Positions 20,606 to 30,366 of a stretch of 32,036 nt of DNA are shown here, in pieces. Position numbers and translations under genes: made by a program. The number at the start of each line of letters is the position of its first letter. The first letter of the stretch is position 1. The DNA is taken from contig KV424142.1 in NCBI GenBank assembly GCA_001632435.1, positions 4,228-36,263 on the forward strand, written 5' to 3'. The DNA is from Calocera cornea HHB12733 (Eukaryota > Basidiomycota > Dacrymycetes > Dacrymycetales > Dacrymycetaceae). Under the pieces are notes generated by a model that had not been told where the DNA came from, made no database searches, and saw nothing but the letters and a program-made list of their open reading frames with translations.

Positions 20606-22489
20606 TCAATCGCGTCTCTTCCGGAACAGCACTGACGCCTTGCTGTCGGGAACACAACCCTCGCCATACCACCTATCCGCCGGCCGGACACCCTCGACGG
20701 GCATCTTGACGTCATAGTTCAGGACAGTGTACGCGAGCATCGTCTTCAGCTCTTGGGACGCGAAAAATCGACCGGCGCTGGAGGACGTCAGTACGGACAG
20801 CCAGGGCTATCAGATAGTACGCTCACCAAACATGCTCGCCTCCACCCCACAGCAAGAAATCAGAGCTCGCCGTCGCAAACGCATATCGAACGGGGTTCTC
20901 TCCCTCCTCCACCTTCCGCGAGAAACGAAATGGATCGAACTCGTCCGGGTTGGGGTACAGCACCGGATCGCGGTGCACACTCCAGGAGTTGATTGCGACG
21001 TGTGTGCCTGCACGTAATTGCGTTCCATCGGAGAGGCGGACGTCACGCACGATCTTCCTCGGCATGCTATTGGCTGTGATAGGGTTGATGCGCAGCGTCT
21101 CCTTGAGGAAGCTGTCGACCTTGTACATGGCGTTCACGGCATCCTTTGTCCAGCCGTGCTCCTTGACGACTAGCTCGACCTCTTCACGGAGCGGGGCGAC
21201 GAATTCGGGACGGGCGGCCAGCCAGTAGAGGGCGTGCGTGTAGCTCATAGCGCTTGTGTGCATCGCCGCGAAGTTCATGTTCAGCAAGCGTTGGTTGAGC
21301 TCCTTAGGATCTTTCTGCTCCTCGGTGGCCGCATCTATCATCCACTGCAAGAAATCGAACTGTCGCGCGTGTCAGTCAGCTACCTCGGAAGTCAAAGTAC
21401 GCGTAGTACGCACTGGCTTGCTCTCCTCCCACGCCTTTCCTAGTTTCGCCTCCTGGCCCAAGCGTTCCTCGATGATTGGCAGGATGAACTTCTCGAATGC
21501 TCTGGTCGCAGCAGGTGCCGCAGACAGGTACCGAGCGGCCAATCTAATTTTCTCATCAGCTGATGTGCAGCAGCTAGCATCATGGAACGTACGGCTTCAG
21601 AAACTCCGGAAAGACAGATATAAGGTATCCCGACATGACGACCGTGATGGTGTATCCCTGGCTGATCTTCATGAATTCCTCATTTCGGCACAGGGGCAGC
21701 CCAACAAAGAGCCTGTTGCTCGCGCGGCATACAACGCGGGTGCTGAGATTCGAAGCCCAGATCGGTTTCCATTCTGCGCATAATCATCAGTGATCCAGCT
21801 CGTTATGGCATCCAGAGAGCGTATCGCACCTCCATTGTCGGGCAATGCCAGCTCATCTCCGAATGCAAGCGAAATCTCCTCAAAGATCTCGGGAAACTTG
21901 CTGCCGAGGTTCTGGGTCATCTGCTTGCGCACGACTCCATAATGCCACGGATCGTGTGATGCAACCCTTCCAATAGTGTATTCGATTGCAGCCACCTGTT
22001 CTTCTTCATCAATGGATTGCTCGCGGCGACGAAGAAAGATCTGTTACCTCGTTCACTTCTTCCTTAAAGGAAAATGTGTCGTCGCGCGCCTTCCGAAAGT
22101 CCTCGTGGAACTCGTGTGACATGTAGACGATCCAGCTGCGAAAGGAGGCCATTTGAAATGGCTTTCCTTTGAACTAAGCTACAGCATCAGACCATGGGCA
22201 TGAACGACCCAAGCTGGGAGCTGCGTACTTGAGTATGTCCTTCCACCATAAGCCGAGGGAATGCTGTCATGGCTCGCAATGCGGTCCGATATCCGAAGAA
22301 TCCATCGCTCTCCAAAACGGGTACATTCTATGTGAAAATCAAGTATGAGAACAGGTAGATCACGTCGATGGTAGTCAGACTTGCCGCTTTACTTGACCGA
22401 AGCGCGACACAAAGCAAGAGTACGGAGAGGCCTCCTAACAGCAAAGCGCCTCCCAGTTGCAGCTCTGGAACTCCCAGGTAGAAAGACAT
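20606..22489 (-). CDS. Cytochrome P450 monooxygenase 5 (group A, CYP512-like)
   Basis: ER-anchored P450; the hydrophobic helix covers about residues 12-28. Exons, minus strand: 22489-22385, 22327-22229, 22173-22048, 21995-21830, 21773-21593, 21543-21414, 21359-20827, 20777-20606 (503 aa). Intron 1 (22384-22328) starts GCAAGT, a GC-AG intron. A TATATAAA box 43 bases before the ATG favours this start over in-frame ATGs further upstream. Landmarks: NFAAMHTSA (T304), ExxR E356-R359 (KETLR), FDPFRF, haem motif WGGGEHVCAGR with C447 split by the last intron. The usual CRD after GLPLC reads CRNEEF and SRDF reads SQGY, so the region around helices F-G differs from paralogues, hinting at a distinct substrate pocket. 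Confidence 0.88.
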
Positions 22490-23279
22490 GCTGGTCGAGC
22501 GAAACAACCGCCATACTGCAGAACCAATGTCTTTATATATGTGAACGACAAGAGGCGCCTCCATTGAAACAAAGAGGAGGCGATCATTGATGAAGTAGAC
22601 GCTGGCATGATCGTCCACCCACGATAGGCCAGGCACCACGAAGTCAGAGTGTGCTGCTGAACTTAGGACCTTTCAGTGCCGACTTGACTTTCTTCTTCGA
22701 GTAAGAAGACAGCACAACCATCAGAACTAGGACTCCTTCCAGGGAACATCAGTCAAGATAGAAGCGCAAGCACAGGGTTCCCCCTCACCTGCTGACTGAT
22801 CGGTAGTTCGGCGATCACAGCCACGACAGAATGGAGGCGATTTCCGCGTCATCTCCACCTGGGCATGCTTGCGTCTTCCTGCATTTGTACTGTCACCATA
22901 CGCTGTAGGTTGTCAAACTGATGCGCCCACCTCGCTAATCAATCTACGAAACTTTCATGTCCTCGGGGAGCGTGCTTATTCTCTCTTATCTAGTACGCTC
23001 AAAGGCTCGCAGTCTATTCAGTCAGATTGTCTGCACTGTCGAACCTGCACGGCCTTGAATAAGTACATCGCTGTCGCTTGCGTATACCGGTTCTCCACTG
23101 CAGTCATTCGATTCGTTGAGCTATCGACGAAAGTGAGGCAGTGCATTGTCTGATGCGTAATCGTCCCCCCTCGGTCACCTCTGAAACTGCCCTTACTACT
23201 GGTAGTGTTGATTCATCGCTTTTCGAGCAAGCACGCGCACATTGAAGGGTTCCAATCGCTGGTGTACATTTGGCCTCAT
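22490..23279. other. Intergenic region between P450 5 and P450 6
   Basis: About 790 bases with no recognised gene or relic. The left end carries the P450 5 promoter. A weak 7-bp inverted repeat (CGCCTCC / GGAGGCG, 22556-22582) is present. Confidence 0.4.
22532..22539 (-). promoter_or_regulatory. TATA box of P450 5
   Basis: On the minus strand this reads TATATAAA, 43 bases upstream of the ATG at 22489. It makes the in-frame ATGs beyond 22560 unlikely starts. Confidence 0.6.
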
Positions 23280-25150
23280 CTAAGTTACCCGTTTCCGGAA
23301 CAGTACCGTCGCCTTGGGATCCGGAACACAGGTGTGGGCGAACCATATATCCGTCGGGCGGACACCGTTGTTTGGCATTTTCACGTCGTAGTTTTTCACG
23401 ATATAGGCGAGCATGGCCTTCAATTCTTGCGATGCAAAATACCGGCCAGGGCTGATCCTTTGGTTAGGTGTCTGACAGGTGCAAGAAGTGCTCAACTTGA
23501 ACGCACCAGACATGGCTCCCTCCGCCCCAAAACAGGAAATCAGAGCTGGCCGTAGTAAAAGCACTTTTCACGACGCTATCACCTTCCTCCACCTTGCGTG
23601 AGAACCGGAACGGGTCGAACTCCAGGGGGTTTGGATATAAGTGGGGATCGTGGTGCACACTCCAGGCGTTGATTGCCACATGACCGCCTGCGGGTACCAC
23701 CGTGCCGTCGGAGAGTGTAAGTCTCTTCATGCTCTTCCTTTGCATGCTGGAAGCGCTGAGTCCAGTCAGGCGCATGGCCTCTTTGATGAAGCTGTCGATC
23801 TTGAACATGCTGTTGATGGCGTCTTTGGTCCATCCATGTGTCTTGACAACCTCGTCCACCTCTCGCCTCAGCTCGGGAACATATTGTGGACAGGCGGCCA
23901 GCCAATAGAATGCGTGAGTGAAGCTCATTGAAGAAGTGTGTGTCGCCGTGAAATTCATTCCGAGCATGCGCTGATTCAGATCCTTTGGATCACGTCGATC
24001 TTCGCCCGCCTCATCCATCATCCATTGCAGAAAGTCGAACTGGATCTGTCGTCACGGACAGGCACCACGGTCTAGGCTGTTTGTCGGACGCACCGGCTTC
24101 TGTTCTTTCCACGCGTCTCCAAGCTCCATCTCAGACCTCAATCGCTGCTCTATCACCGGGACCATGTAGTTTCCGAACTCTCTTGTTGCTCGTGGAGCCG
24201 CAGATATGTACCGCGCCACAAGGCTATTGGTGCGTCAGCGCTTAGACAACAAGAAACGATCGCCACAGCTCACGGTCTCAGAAACCGGGGAAAACACGAG
24301 ATCAAGAACCCTGCTCGGGTTACGGTGATCGTAAAGTCTCTGCTGATCTTGGTGAATTCCTTGTCCCGACAGAGCGGCAAGCCCACAAAGAGTCGATTGC
24401 TTGCACGACAGACGACATGAAGAATCACGCTGTAAGCATTAATCGGCATCCACTCTGTACGTCTGGTCAAGTAGAGGGCTATAGTGCAATATTCGCACCA
24501 CGAACCTCCGCTATCTGGAAGTACGAGCTCATCCTGAAATGCCGCAACAATCTCTTCATAAATCTCTGGAAACTTGGTGCCAAGATTCTGAGTCATTTGC
24601 TTGCGAATTACTGAGGTGTGCCAGGGGTTATAAGCAACCTCCCTTCCAACTGTATACTCGAGAGCAATTGACTGAGGTAACAATAAGCTGAAGAGCACAC
24701 GATGAGCAACCGAGTGATCGCGGCGAACCTCATTGATCTCTTCCGTGAACGAAAGGCTGTCATCACGCGCCTTTCGCAGGTCCTCAAACAGGTCTCGAGA
24801 TACAAAGACAATCCAACTACGCAGTGCTGGCAACTGGAATGGCTTCCCTTTGAACTAATTGCGAATGAGCATCCGTTTGACTTCTACTGGGTGGACCACC
24901 GACCCGCGCCTGACCCTCGATCATCAGTTTGGTGAACGAGCTGAGTGTTTTCATCGCAGTTTTGTACCCAAAAAAGACATCATTGGCGAGAATGGGTACG
25001 TTCTTTGATACCGATGAGCAAAAATCAGTCTTGACAGGGGCACAGATGACATACTGTCTTGCTGGCACTGCCTGTAAATTGCAGCGCCATCACCAATAGC
25101 CCGCAAGCCAGGAGCAGCGTAACTGCGACATCAGATTGAATGCTGAGCAT
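23280..25150 (-). CDS. Cytochrome P450 monooxygenase 6 (group A, CYP512-like)
   Basis: ER-anchored P450 with a hydrophobic helix at about residues 7-23. Exons, minus strand: 25150-25055, 25002-24904, 24854-24729, 24671-24506, 24454-24274, 24223-24094, 24039-23507, 23451-23280 (500 aa). Six exon lengths (99, 126, 166, 181, 130, 533, then 172) equal those of P450 5 exactly, which validates the model. Landmarks: NFTATHTSS (T301), ExxR E353-R356 (KEAMR), FDPFRF, haem motif WGGGSHVCPGR with C444. It is the only gene of the seven with the textbook proline after the haem cysteine; the others have alanine. A TTAAATAG element about 55 bases before the ATG could be its TATA box. Confidence 0.88.
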
Positions 25151-25648
25151 GTTGAGGGACATCAATATCGAGCATAGAATGGGTCATGATCGCCGATTGA
25201 AGCTATTTAAGAGACGATCTCGTGTTCAGGAATGAACACGGGCCGCTTATTTCCAGACGGCGCCCGCGGGCAAACTCATTCCGGTGCTGGCTCCTTGGTC
25301 TGGGAACACCCTGGAAGTTTAGATGCTTCTGTTCCTCTAGAAGCGAATCATCCACTGGAAACGCTTAGACATCAGCGGCCCGGACGCCGCCGTCTGGCAT
25401 CTTGACATCGTAAGCAAGGACGTGGACAGACATGGACTTGACTTCCCGTAAGGCGGAATCACCCGGGACTGACTTCCATTTGGATTGCTAACATGAATCA
25501 GACTTCCAAAAATTCATTGAAGCTGGTACCAGATGAAAGCACGTAGTGTACCGGTACGTTCCTTATAGCGCCCTGTCTTCCGAATCACGGCCACAACCTT
25601 TCCAGCCAAGCGACCGTGACCTTCCACTACCCGCGGCTTGGGGCTGCC
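25151..25648. other. Intergenic region between P450 6 and P450 7
   Basis: Contains the P450 6 promoter and a P450 relic (listed separately). The remainder, about 25466-25648, shows no recognisable coding sequence. Confidence 0.5.
25275..25465 (-). pseudogene. Relic of an eighth P450 (C-terminal exon)
   Basis: Read on the minus strand, about 25465-25370 gives an open stretch with SALREVKSMSVHVLAYDVK followed by MPDGGVRAAD and a stop. It aligns with the post-haem segment of its neighbours (for example ASQELKAMLAYIVKNYDVK then MPNNGVRPTD in P450 6). Further on, near 25311-25276, nucleotide similarity to the terminal VPDPKATVLFRK segment remains but is out of frame. The haem loop and all earlier exons are missing. 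Boundaries are approximate. This is a degraded gene copy left between two live P450s. Confidence 0.65.
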
Positions 25649-27547
25649 TCACGTATGTTTCTTGCGGAACAGTGCAATCGCCTGGCGATTCGGGATACAG
25701 TTCGTGCCAAACCACGTATCTTCCGGGCGTACACCCTCGTTTGCCATTTTGATGTCGTAGTACATGACGATGTGGGCGGTCATGGCCTTGAGCTCCTGGG
25801 ATGCAAAATACCTGCCAGCACTGCGCACAGATCAGCATCATGTCACCATAACAGGGTCTCAAGCAGAATACCTACCAGACGTGGCTCCCACCGCCCCAGA
25901 ACAGAAAGTCTGAGCTGGCGGTTGTGAATGCGTGCTTGACTGCACTTTCGCCTGTCTCGACACGCCGGGAGAACCGCCATGGATCGAATACATCTGGATT
26001 GTCGTATATCTTAGGGTCACGGTGCACGCCCCAGAGATTGACAGCCACGTGTGCCCCTTTCGGCACTTGCGTCCCATCCGACAGCGTGACGGCCCGCATA
26101 ACCTTCCTGCCCATACTGACCGAGCCGATTCCCGATACCCGCGCAGACTCCTTGAGGAAGCTATCCACCCGCACCATCGCATTCACGGCGTCCTTCGTCC
26201 ATCCATGCTCGGCAACGACCGCCTCGACCTCCTCTCGCAAGACGGGTATGTACTGAGTGTTCGCAGCAAGCCAGTAGAACGCGTGTGTGAATGTCATTGT
26301 GGACGTGTGCGTCGCCGCAAAGTTGACGCCCAGCATGCGTAGGTTCAGATCCTTCGCTTCGCGCTGGTCGCCCTCGGCTGCATCCATCATCCACTGCAGG
26401 AAGTCGAACTGTCCGTGGTTCAGAACGACGACGATCTTCCACGTAGCACCGGGGACGCACCGGCTTCTTCTCATTCCACGCCTCACCAAGTTCCGCCTCC
26501 TGTTTCTTCCGCTCTTCTATTATTGGGATCAGGTACTTCTCGAACCCGCGGATGGCCGCCGGAGCTGGGGTGAAATATCGCCCGACCAGTCTGCACAGTT
26601 GTCAGTGAGCTTCGGTGCAGGAGTGGTCCAATACCAACGGCTTCAGGAACGGCGGAACGAGCGAGATGATAAACCCGGCCATCGAAACCTGCACCGTGAA
26701 GTCCCGGCTGATCCTCGTGAACTCCTCATCTCTGCCTGCGATGCTTCAGCCGGGGCATGGTCAATCAGGGGAAAGGTGGGGGCTCACAGAGCGGCAGACC
26801 AAGGAAGAGCCGGTTGCTAACGCGGCAGATGACAGACATGAACGTGTTGAACGCCGGGATCTCCTTCCAATCTACCAAACACGATTAGCCTCCTCTTCAC
26901 AGCTCCACAAAAAACGACAACGCACCTCCGTTCTCCGGTAGATCAAGCTCCTCCGCGAACGCGCATGAGATCTCGTCATACACGTCCGGGAACTTGGCGG
27001 CCAGGTTGGCCGTCATTTGCTTGCGCACGACTGCGGCGTGCCACTGGTTGTTGGCAATACTCGGCCCGAAGGTGTACTGCATCGATACCGTCTATGCTCG
27101 ATGTCTTTGTTCAGCGCAGTCTAGCAATAGCAGTGGAGATCACGCACGTCGTTCACTTCTTCTCTGAAGGAGAAGGTGTCGTCTCTCCCCTTCCGCAAGT
27201 CCTGGATCTGCTCTCCAGCCACATATATGACCCACGCCCTCAGACCAGGAAGCTGGAACGCCCGGCCCTTGTACTGCTTGTATCCCGCCCGGAGAAGGTC
27301 GTTCATCGCCCCCGTCTGGGTCTTGAGCGCCGTGAGGTAGCCAAAGAGCGCGTTGCTACCCATAATTGGTGCGTCCTACGAGCACCTATCATGTCAGATT
27401 CTCAACCTCCTCACCGATAGGATGCTGCCGTACCGCCTTGCTCGAGCTGTACCATGCGTGCCAGAGCAGAGCGCCCATCAAGAGCACGGTGCAGACCGCC
27501 GTCAGGTCGACATTGACGCCCAACACGTCCAAGCTGCCCGGCGTCAT
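25649..27547 (-). CDS. Cytochrome P450 monooxygenase 7 (group A, CYP512-like)
   Basis: ER-anchored P450; the hydrophobic helix spans about residues 14-31. Exons, minus strand: 27547-27434, 27375-27148, 27091-26926, 26871-26788, 26735-26639, 26590-26461, 26408-25876, 25820-25649 (507 aa). Exon 2 fuses the 99- and 126-base exons of paralogues with one extra codon, so one intron was lost. In contrast, an intron splits the cysteine codon of GLPLC, a position shared only with P450 1. Landmarks: NFAATHTST (T308), ExxR E360-R363 (KESAR), FDPWRF, haem motif WGGGSHVCAGR with C451. SLVPPF replaces the usual FPxF motif. A TATAAGG string lies about 190 bases upstream, farther than usual. Confidence 0.87.
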
Positions 27548-27911
27548 CTGTTCCCATCAGGAAAAAAAGAGGTTGCTGCAGCGCGCGGCCGAGGCGCTGC
27601 AGCCTGGGAAGTGGGTGTCGCAACCCCCCAAGTCTGCCGCGCGCCAGACTTGGGCGGAAGCGTCAGGGTCGCGCCCAGACTCGGGCACCGCGCCGGACGC
27701 TTCTGGCGCTCAGGGTGCTGCGGGGGTGCCGCGAGTGCCTTATACGGCAATCACTGCACCTCCTGCCAGATAGTGTAGCAGCGGCGGGCACCAGTAGTAT
27801 ACAATGTATATTTATATAGAAATAGTAATAAAATTTCATTATAAATACAAATAATCGGCCCTACAGGCTACAATATTGCCTGCTGACAGTTGCAACTGAC
27901 AGTTGCAACTG
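27548..27911. other. Junction between P450 cluster and mobile-element block
   Basis: GC-rich DNA (27548-27790) changes sharply to AT-rich DNA (about 27795-27865), then the first TGACAGTT motifs appear. A perfect 10-bp inverted repeat (CCCAAGTCTG / CAGACTTGGG, 27627-27654, 8-base spacer) lies in the P450 7 promoter side. The AT-rich step is a candidate left boundary of the element; no terminal inverted repeat or target duplication was identified. Confidence 0.45.
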
Positions 27912-27916
27912 TCAGT
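27895..27916. repeat. 22-bp perfect palindrome built from the octamer
   Basis: ACTGACAGTTG is followed immediately by its reverse complement. It covers the stop codon (27912-27914) of the DUF6532-like gene. Confidence 0.85.
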
Positions 27917-29564
27917 CATCATCCTCCTCATGGTCGAATGCACTGGAGGGAATCCGACCACCACGAGTTTGATCCAGGTCCTTGGATGTGACCCGAGCAT
28001 GCGCACTGGTTCCACAGTTAGTTTCATTGCTGAATTGAACAAGGGTTTACTCACCAGGCTTGCTCAAACATCCAAACCTGAAGGGTTGCACTGGCATTGG
28101 CCTTCTTCGACTTGAACGAATGGAGCGTGGCCAGATGATCTTCATACCTCCATCTCTCAATCGATCTCCAGTCTTTGGCCTCCAAAGTGCCGCTCTTCCA
28201 CTCCTCCAAAGCCCATTCCACCTGGGTAAATGTCCTCAGAACATATCCGGTGGTGAGATGCCAACTGTCACTCACCGCCGCTGCTGCAATGGCAATAGTC
28301 TCAAACCGCACGGGATGGTATAACGCCTTCATAGCAATGCCCAATGCATCCTTGTCTCGGAACCACACGCCATTGATCACCTCCGTAAGAGCTGGGGATC
28401 GGAATATGCGACTGGTTTGATCCGATGCATCCTGTCACTCATCAGTGACAGTTTCGCTGACAGTTCGCTGACAGTTGACAACTTACTTGATAAATGAAAG
28501 CCATGCCGTCCAGCAAGTTCTCCACACCTTTGGAAATCACACTGGCTGAATTCTCAGCATGGGAGTCCCGGCTGGAATGTAAGCTCTCGGTCCACAATGG
28601 TGTGATGTAGTGGCTTTTAACTGCTGCCCGCGCTGCCTCAACAATCCGGGTTCGGAATTTCGATGTGGTCTGGCTCAACTGCCCAAAGCACAGTCAGCAG
28701 GCTTTGTTTGTGGGCATGGATGACTTACGTAGGCCGAGTGGGTGGCCTTCAAGGGGATGTCCAGGCGTCGTTCTTTCTGCGCGGTCCGGAGGGCGTCCTG
28801 GATGAGCTCCCCCTTCTCTGCCCCTTCAGCATAAGGGTTTAAAGCCCCCAGGAGCCCCCAATACACCTTCTTGGCCTCCCCCAACAGCGTCTGTTCGGCG
28901 GGCATATGGTTGCGGATGAGGGCTTTGCCAATAATGCGTTGAGGAGGGGTGGGAGAGGGACTACGGCGGCGTTTGAGGCCGCTGACAGTTGGAACACTAC
29001 GGCGAACTGTCAGCAGCCAGGCGTGCAGAGGTTCAGCTCCATACTCTGGGGGCGTCATCACGTCAGAAGAGCTGGAGCTGGAGGCATGGGGGGGAGCTGG
29101 GAGGTGTGGGAGGTGTCAGTGTGATGTTGTGTCAGCGCTGACAGTACGTACCCACGAGTGCACTTGTGGCCGGCCGTCTGGGACTACGGTGCCGTGTAAG
29201 CTTGTGCTCCTGAAACATGTTAGCGTGATGTGGGAGTGGGAGGTTAGATGGTTACCCTGGAAATGCGCTGTGGATTGACTGGTGACACTTCCAGCTCGGT
29301 TTCAGATTCTTCCTGGTCTGGTGGACGAAAGTCCTGATCATTTGCAGAGTGAGTCTCAACGTCACTGTCTTCTCTGTGGTTCAGAGACAATGCGGGCCTC
29401 CCCTGGCGGCTTGGTCCGCCGCCTCTGGCTGTCACTTGGCGTGCGGCGCCTGCTGACAGTTTGAGTGACAGTTGGACAGACTGGCTGACAGACTCACCTG
29501 CTGTAGAGATACGGGTGCCATAGGCATGGGGACCCGTCTGGGGCCGATAGCGAGCGTTGTACAT
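27912..29564 (-). CDS. DUF6532-like protein of the transposon block
   Basis: Protein of unknown function, 432 aa as modelled. Exons, minus strand: 29564-29498, 29452-29256, 29209-29152, 29096-28729, 28678-28487, 28431-28276, 28221-28055, 28005-27912. The N-terminal 150 residues are polar and low-complexity (SSSSSS, SPSPTPP). From about residue 160 a helical conserved region follows with EQTLLGEAKKVYW and VEWALEEWKSG, resembling basidiomycete DUF6532 proteins (recognised from memory). The tail is acidic (DHEEDDD). The 54-base intron 28275-28222 is in frame without stops, so it could be retained. Exon 2 has a CAGCAG double acceptor. It shares the octamer array with the adjacent Plavaka gene, which suggests both ride on one element. 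Confidence 0.65.
29130..29143. repeat. 14-bp perfect palindrome TGTCAGCGCTGACA
   Basis: Two inverted TGACAGC half sites meet head to head inside an intron of the DUF6532-like gene. Confidence 0.8.
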
Positions 29565-30023
29565 GATACAGACTAGAGTGGGCGTTGGGAGGGTTGGGGG
29601 GAATGGTTAGACTGGTTAAGTCAAAGGGGGGGGGAATGAGCCGTGATAACAGTCTGCGGCGGGATTCAGACGGGCCTTTATCTTCTGTCCGTCCGCAGGC
29701 GTCTGACAACAAACAATGGGCCTGTTGCACGTGAGAAAATGATATAGCTCGCCCGCCGGAAGCGGATTGCATTCCACATGTGTCCCGCATGACATTACAT
29801 TGTTACTGTCATTCCAATACATCGTGCCGTCAATAGGAGTTGCGCCCATTTGGCGTGCCCAACCCAGCCCATAGTCAACTCCATTGGACGGTTCGACCTC
29901 CCAGTGGGCTCCCCAATGGATTGCTCTGTGTTTAATGTATAAATACACCGGGCCCAGACTGCTGACAGTTGCTGACAGTTGCCCCAGGCCGCGTTCCCAT
30001 TGAACCCTGACCCCGCTGATTGG

Positions 30024-30044
30024 TGCTTGATGCGCCATCAAGCA
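30024..30044. repeat. Short hairpin TGCTTGATG-CGC-CATCAAGCA
   Basis: Perfect 9-bp arms with a 3-base loop, 16 bases before a second, larger inverted repeat in the divergent intergenic region. Confidence 0.75.
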
Positions 30045-30060
30045 CAGAACTCTAAATGAC

Positions 30061-30098
30061 GCTTCTCAGGGACCATCAATCAAAGGTCCCTGAGAAGC
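30061..30098. repeat. 14-bp inverted repeat with 10-base loop
   Basis: GCTTCTCAGGGACC and its exact complement GGTCCCTGAGAAGC enclose ATCAATCAAA. It could form a hairpin or cruciform. Flanking ATGAC (30056-30060) and GTCAT (30112-30116) are also complementary but not adjacent to the arms. Confidence 0.85.
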
Positions 30099-30281
30099 AT
30101 ACATTACACGCGTCATGATACTGAACTCCGTTTACCAACTGTCATTCACTCGATGGCATAAGTAAACAGCATTTGCATGGCCCTACGAGGCATTGTGTAT
30201 GTCACTTGAGCTTGGTGTTCCATCTGGAGCTCATGCATTCTTTGTCTGGTCATCAAGATGCGGCGTACATGGTACACTGCG

Positions 30282-30317
30282 TACTGTCAGCGCAACTGTC
30301 AGCGCAACTGTCAGCGC
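30282..30317. repeat. Three tandem copies of the 12-mer AACTGTCAGCGC
   Basis: Copies at 30282-30293 (first base T), 30294-30305 and 30306-30317, about 50 bases before the Plavaka start codon. Confidence 0.85.
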
Positions 30318-30366
30318 CTGCCCCCCCCCCCTCCAATGGTCTCCTCCTCTACTGCTTTCATCCTCT

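Larger units (their letters stand above)
29565..30366. promoter_or_regulatory. Divergent promoter region of the mobile-element block
   Basis: About 800 bases between two divergently transcribed genes. It has TATAAATA near 29938, several CCAAT-type boxes (CCATTGG, CCAATGG), five exact octamers, a hairpin pair at 30024-30098 and an 11-C run (30321-30331). An open frame on the minus strand (29616-30041) has no recognisable features and is not called. Confidence 0.5.

Noticed and set aside
22556..22582. CGCCTCC / GGAGGCG inverted repeat
   Set aside because: Seven-base arms with a 13-base loop are expected by chance in a window of this size.
27771..27775. TAGTG, the complement of a CACTA terminus, near the presumed element edge
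   Set aside because: Its orientation fits the right end of an element lying to the left, not the left end of this block, and no matching repeat was found.
28222..28275. Reading this segment as coding in the DUF6532-like gene
   Set aside because: It is in frame, but splicing it out gives a better continuous helix (AAAAVEWALEEW), and it carries a good GTGAGT donor and CAG acceptor; retention is left as an alternative.
29616..30041. 141-codon minus-strand open frame in the divergent promoter
   Set aside because: Overlaps TATA and CCAAT-like elements and octamers, with no domain or intron support.
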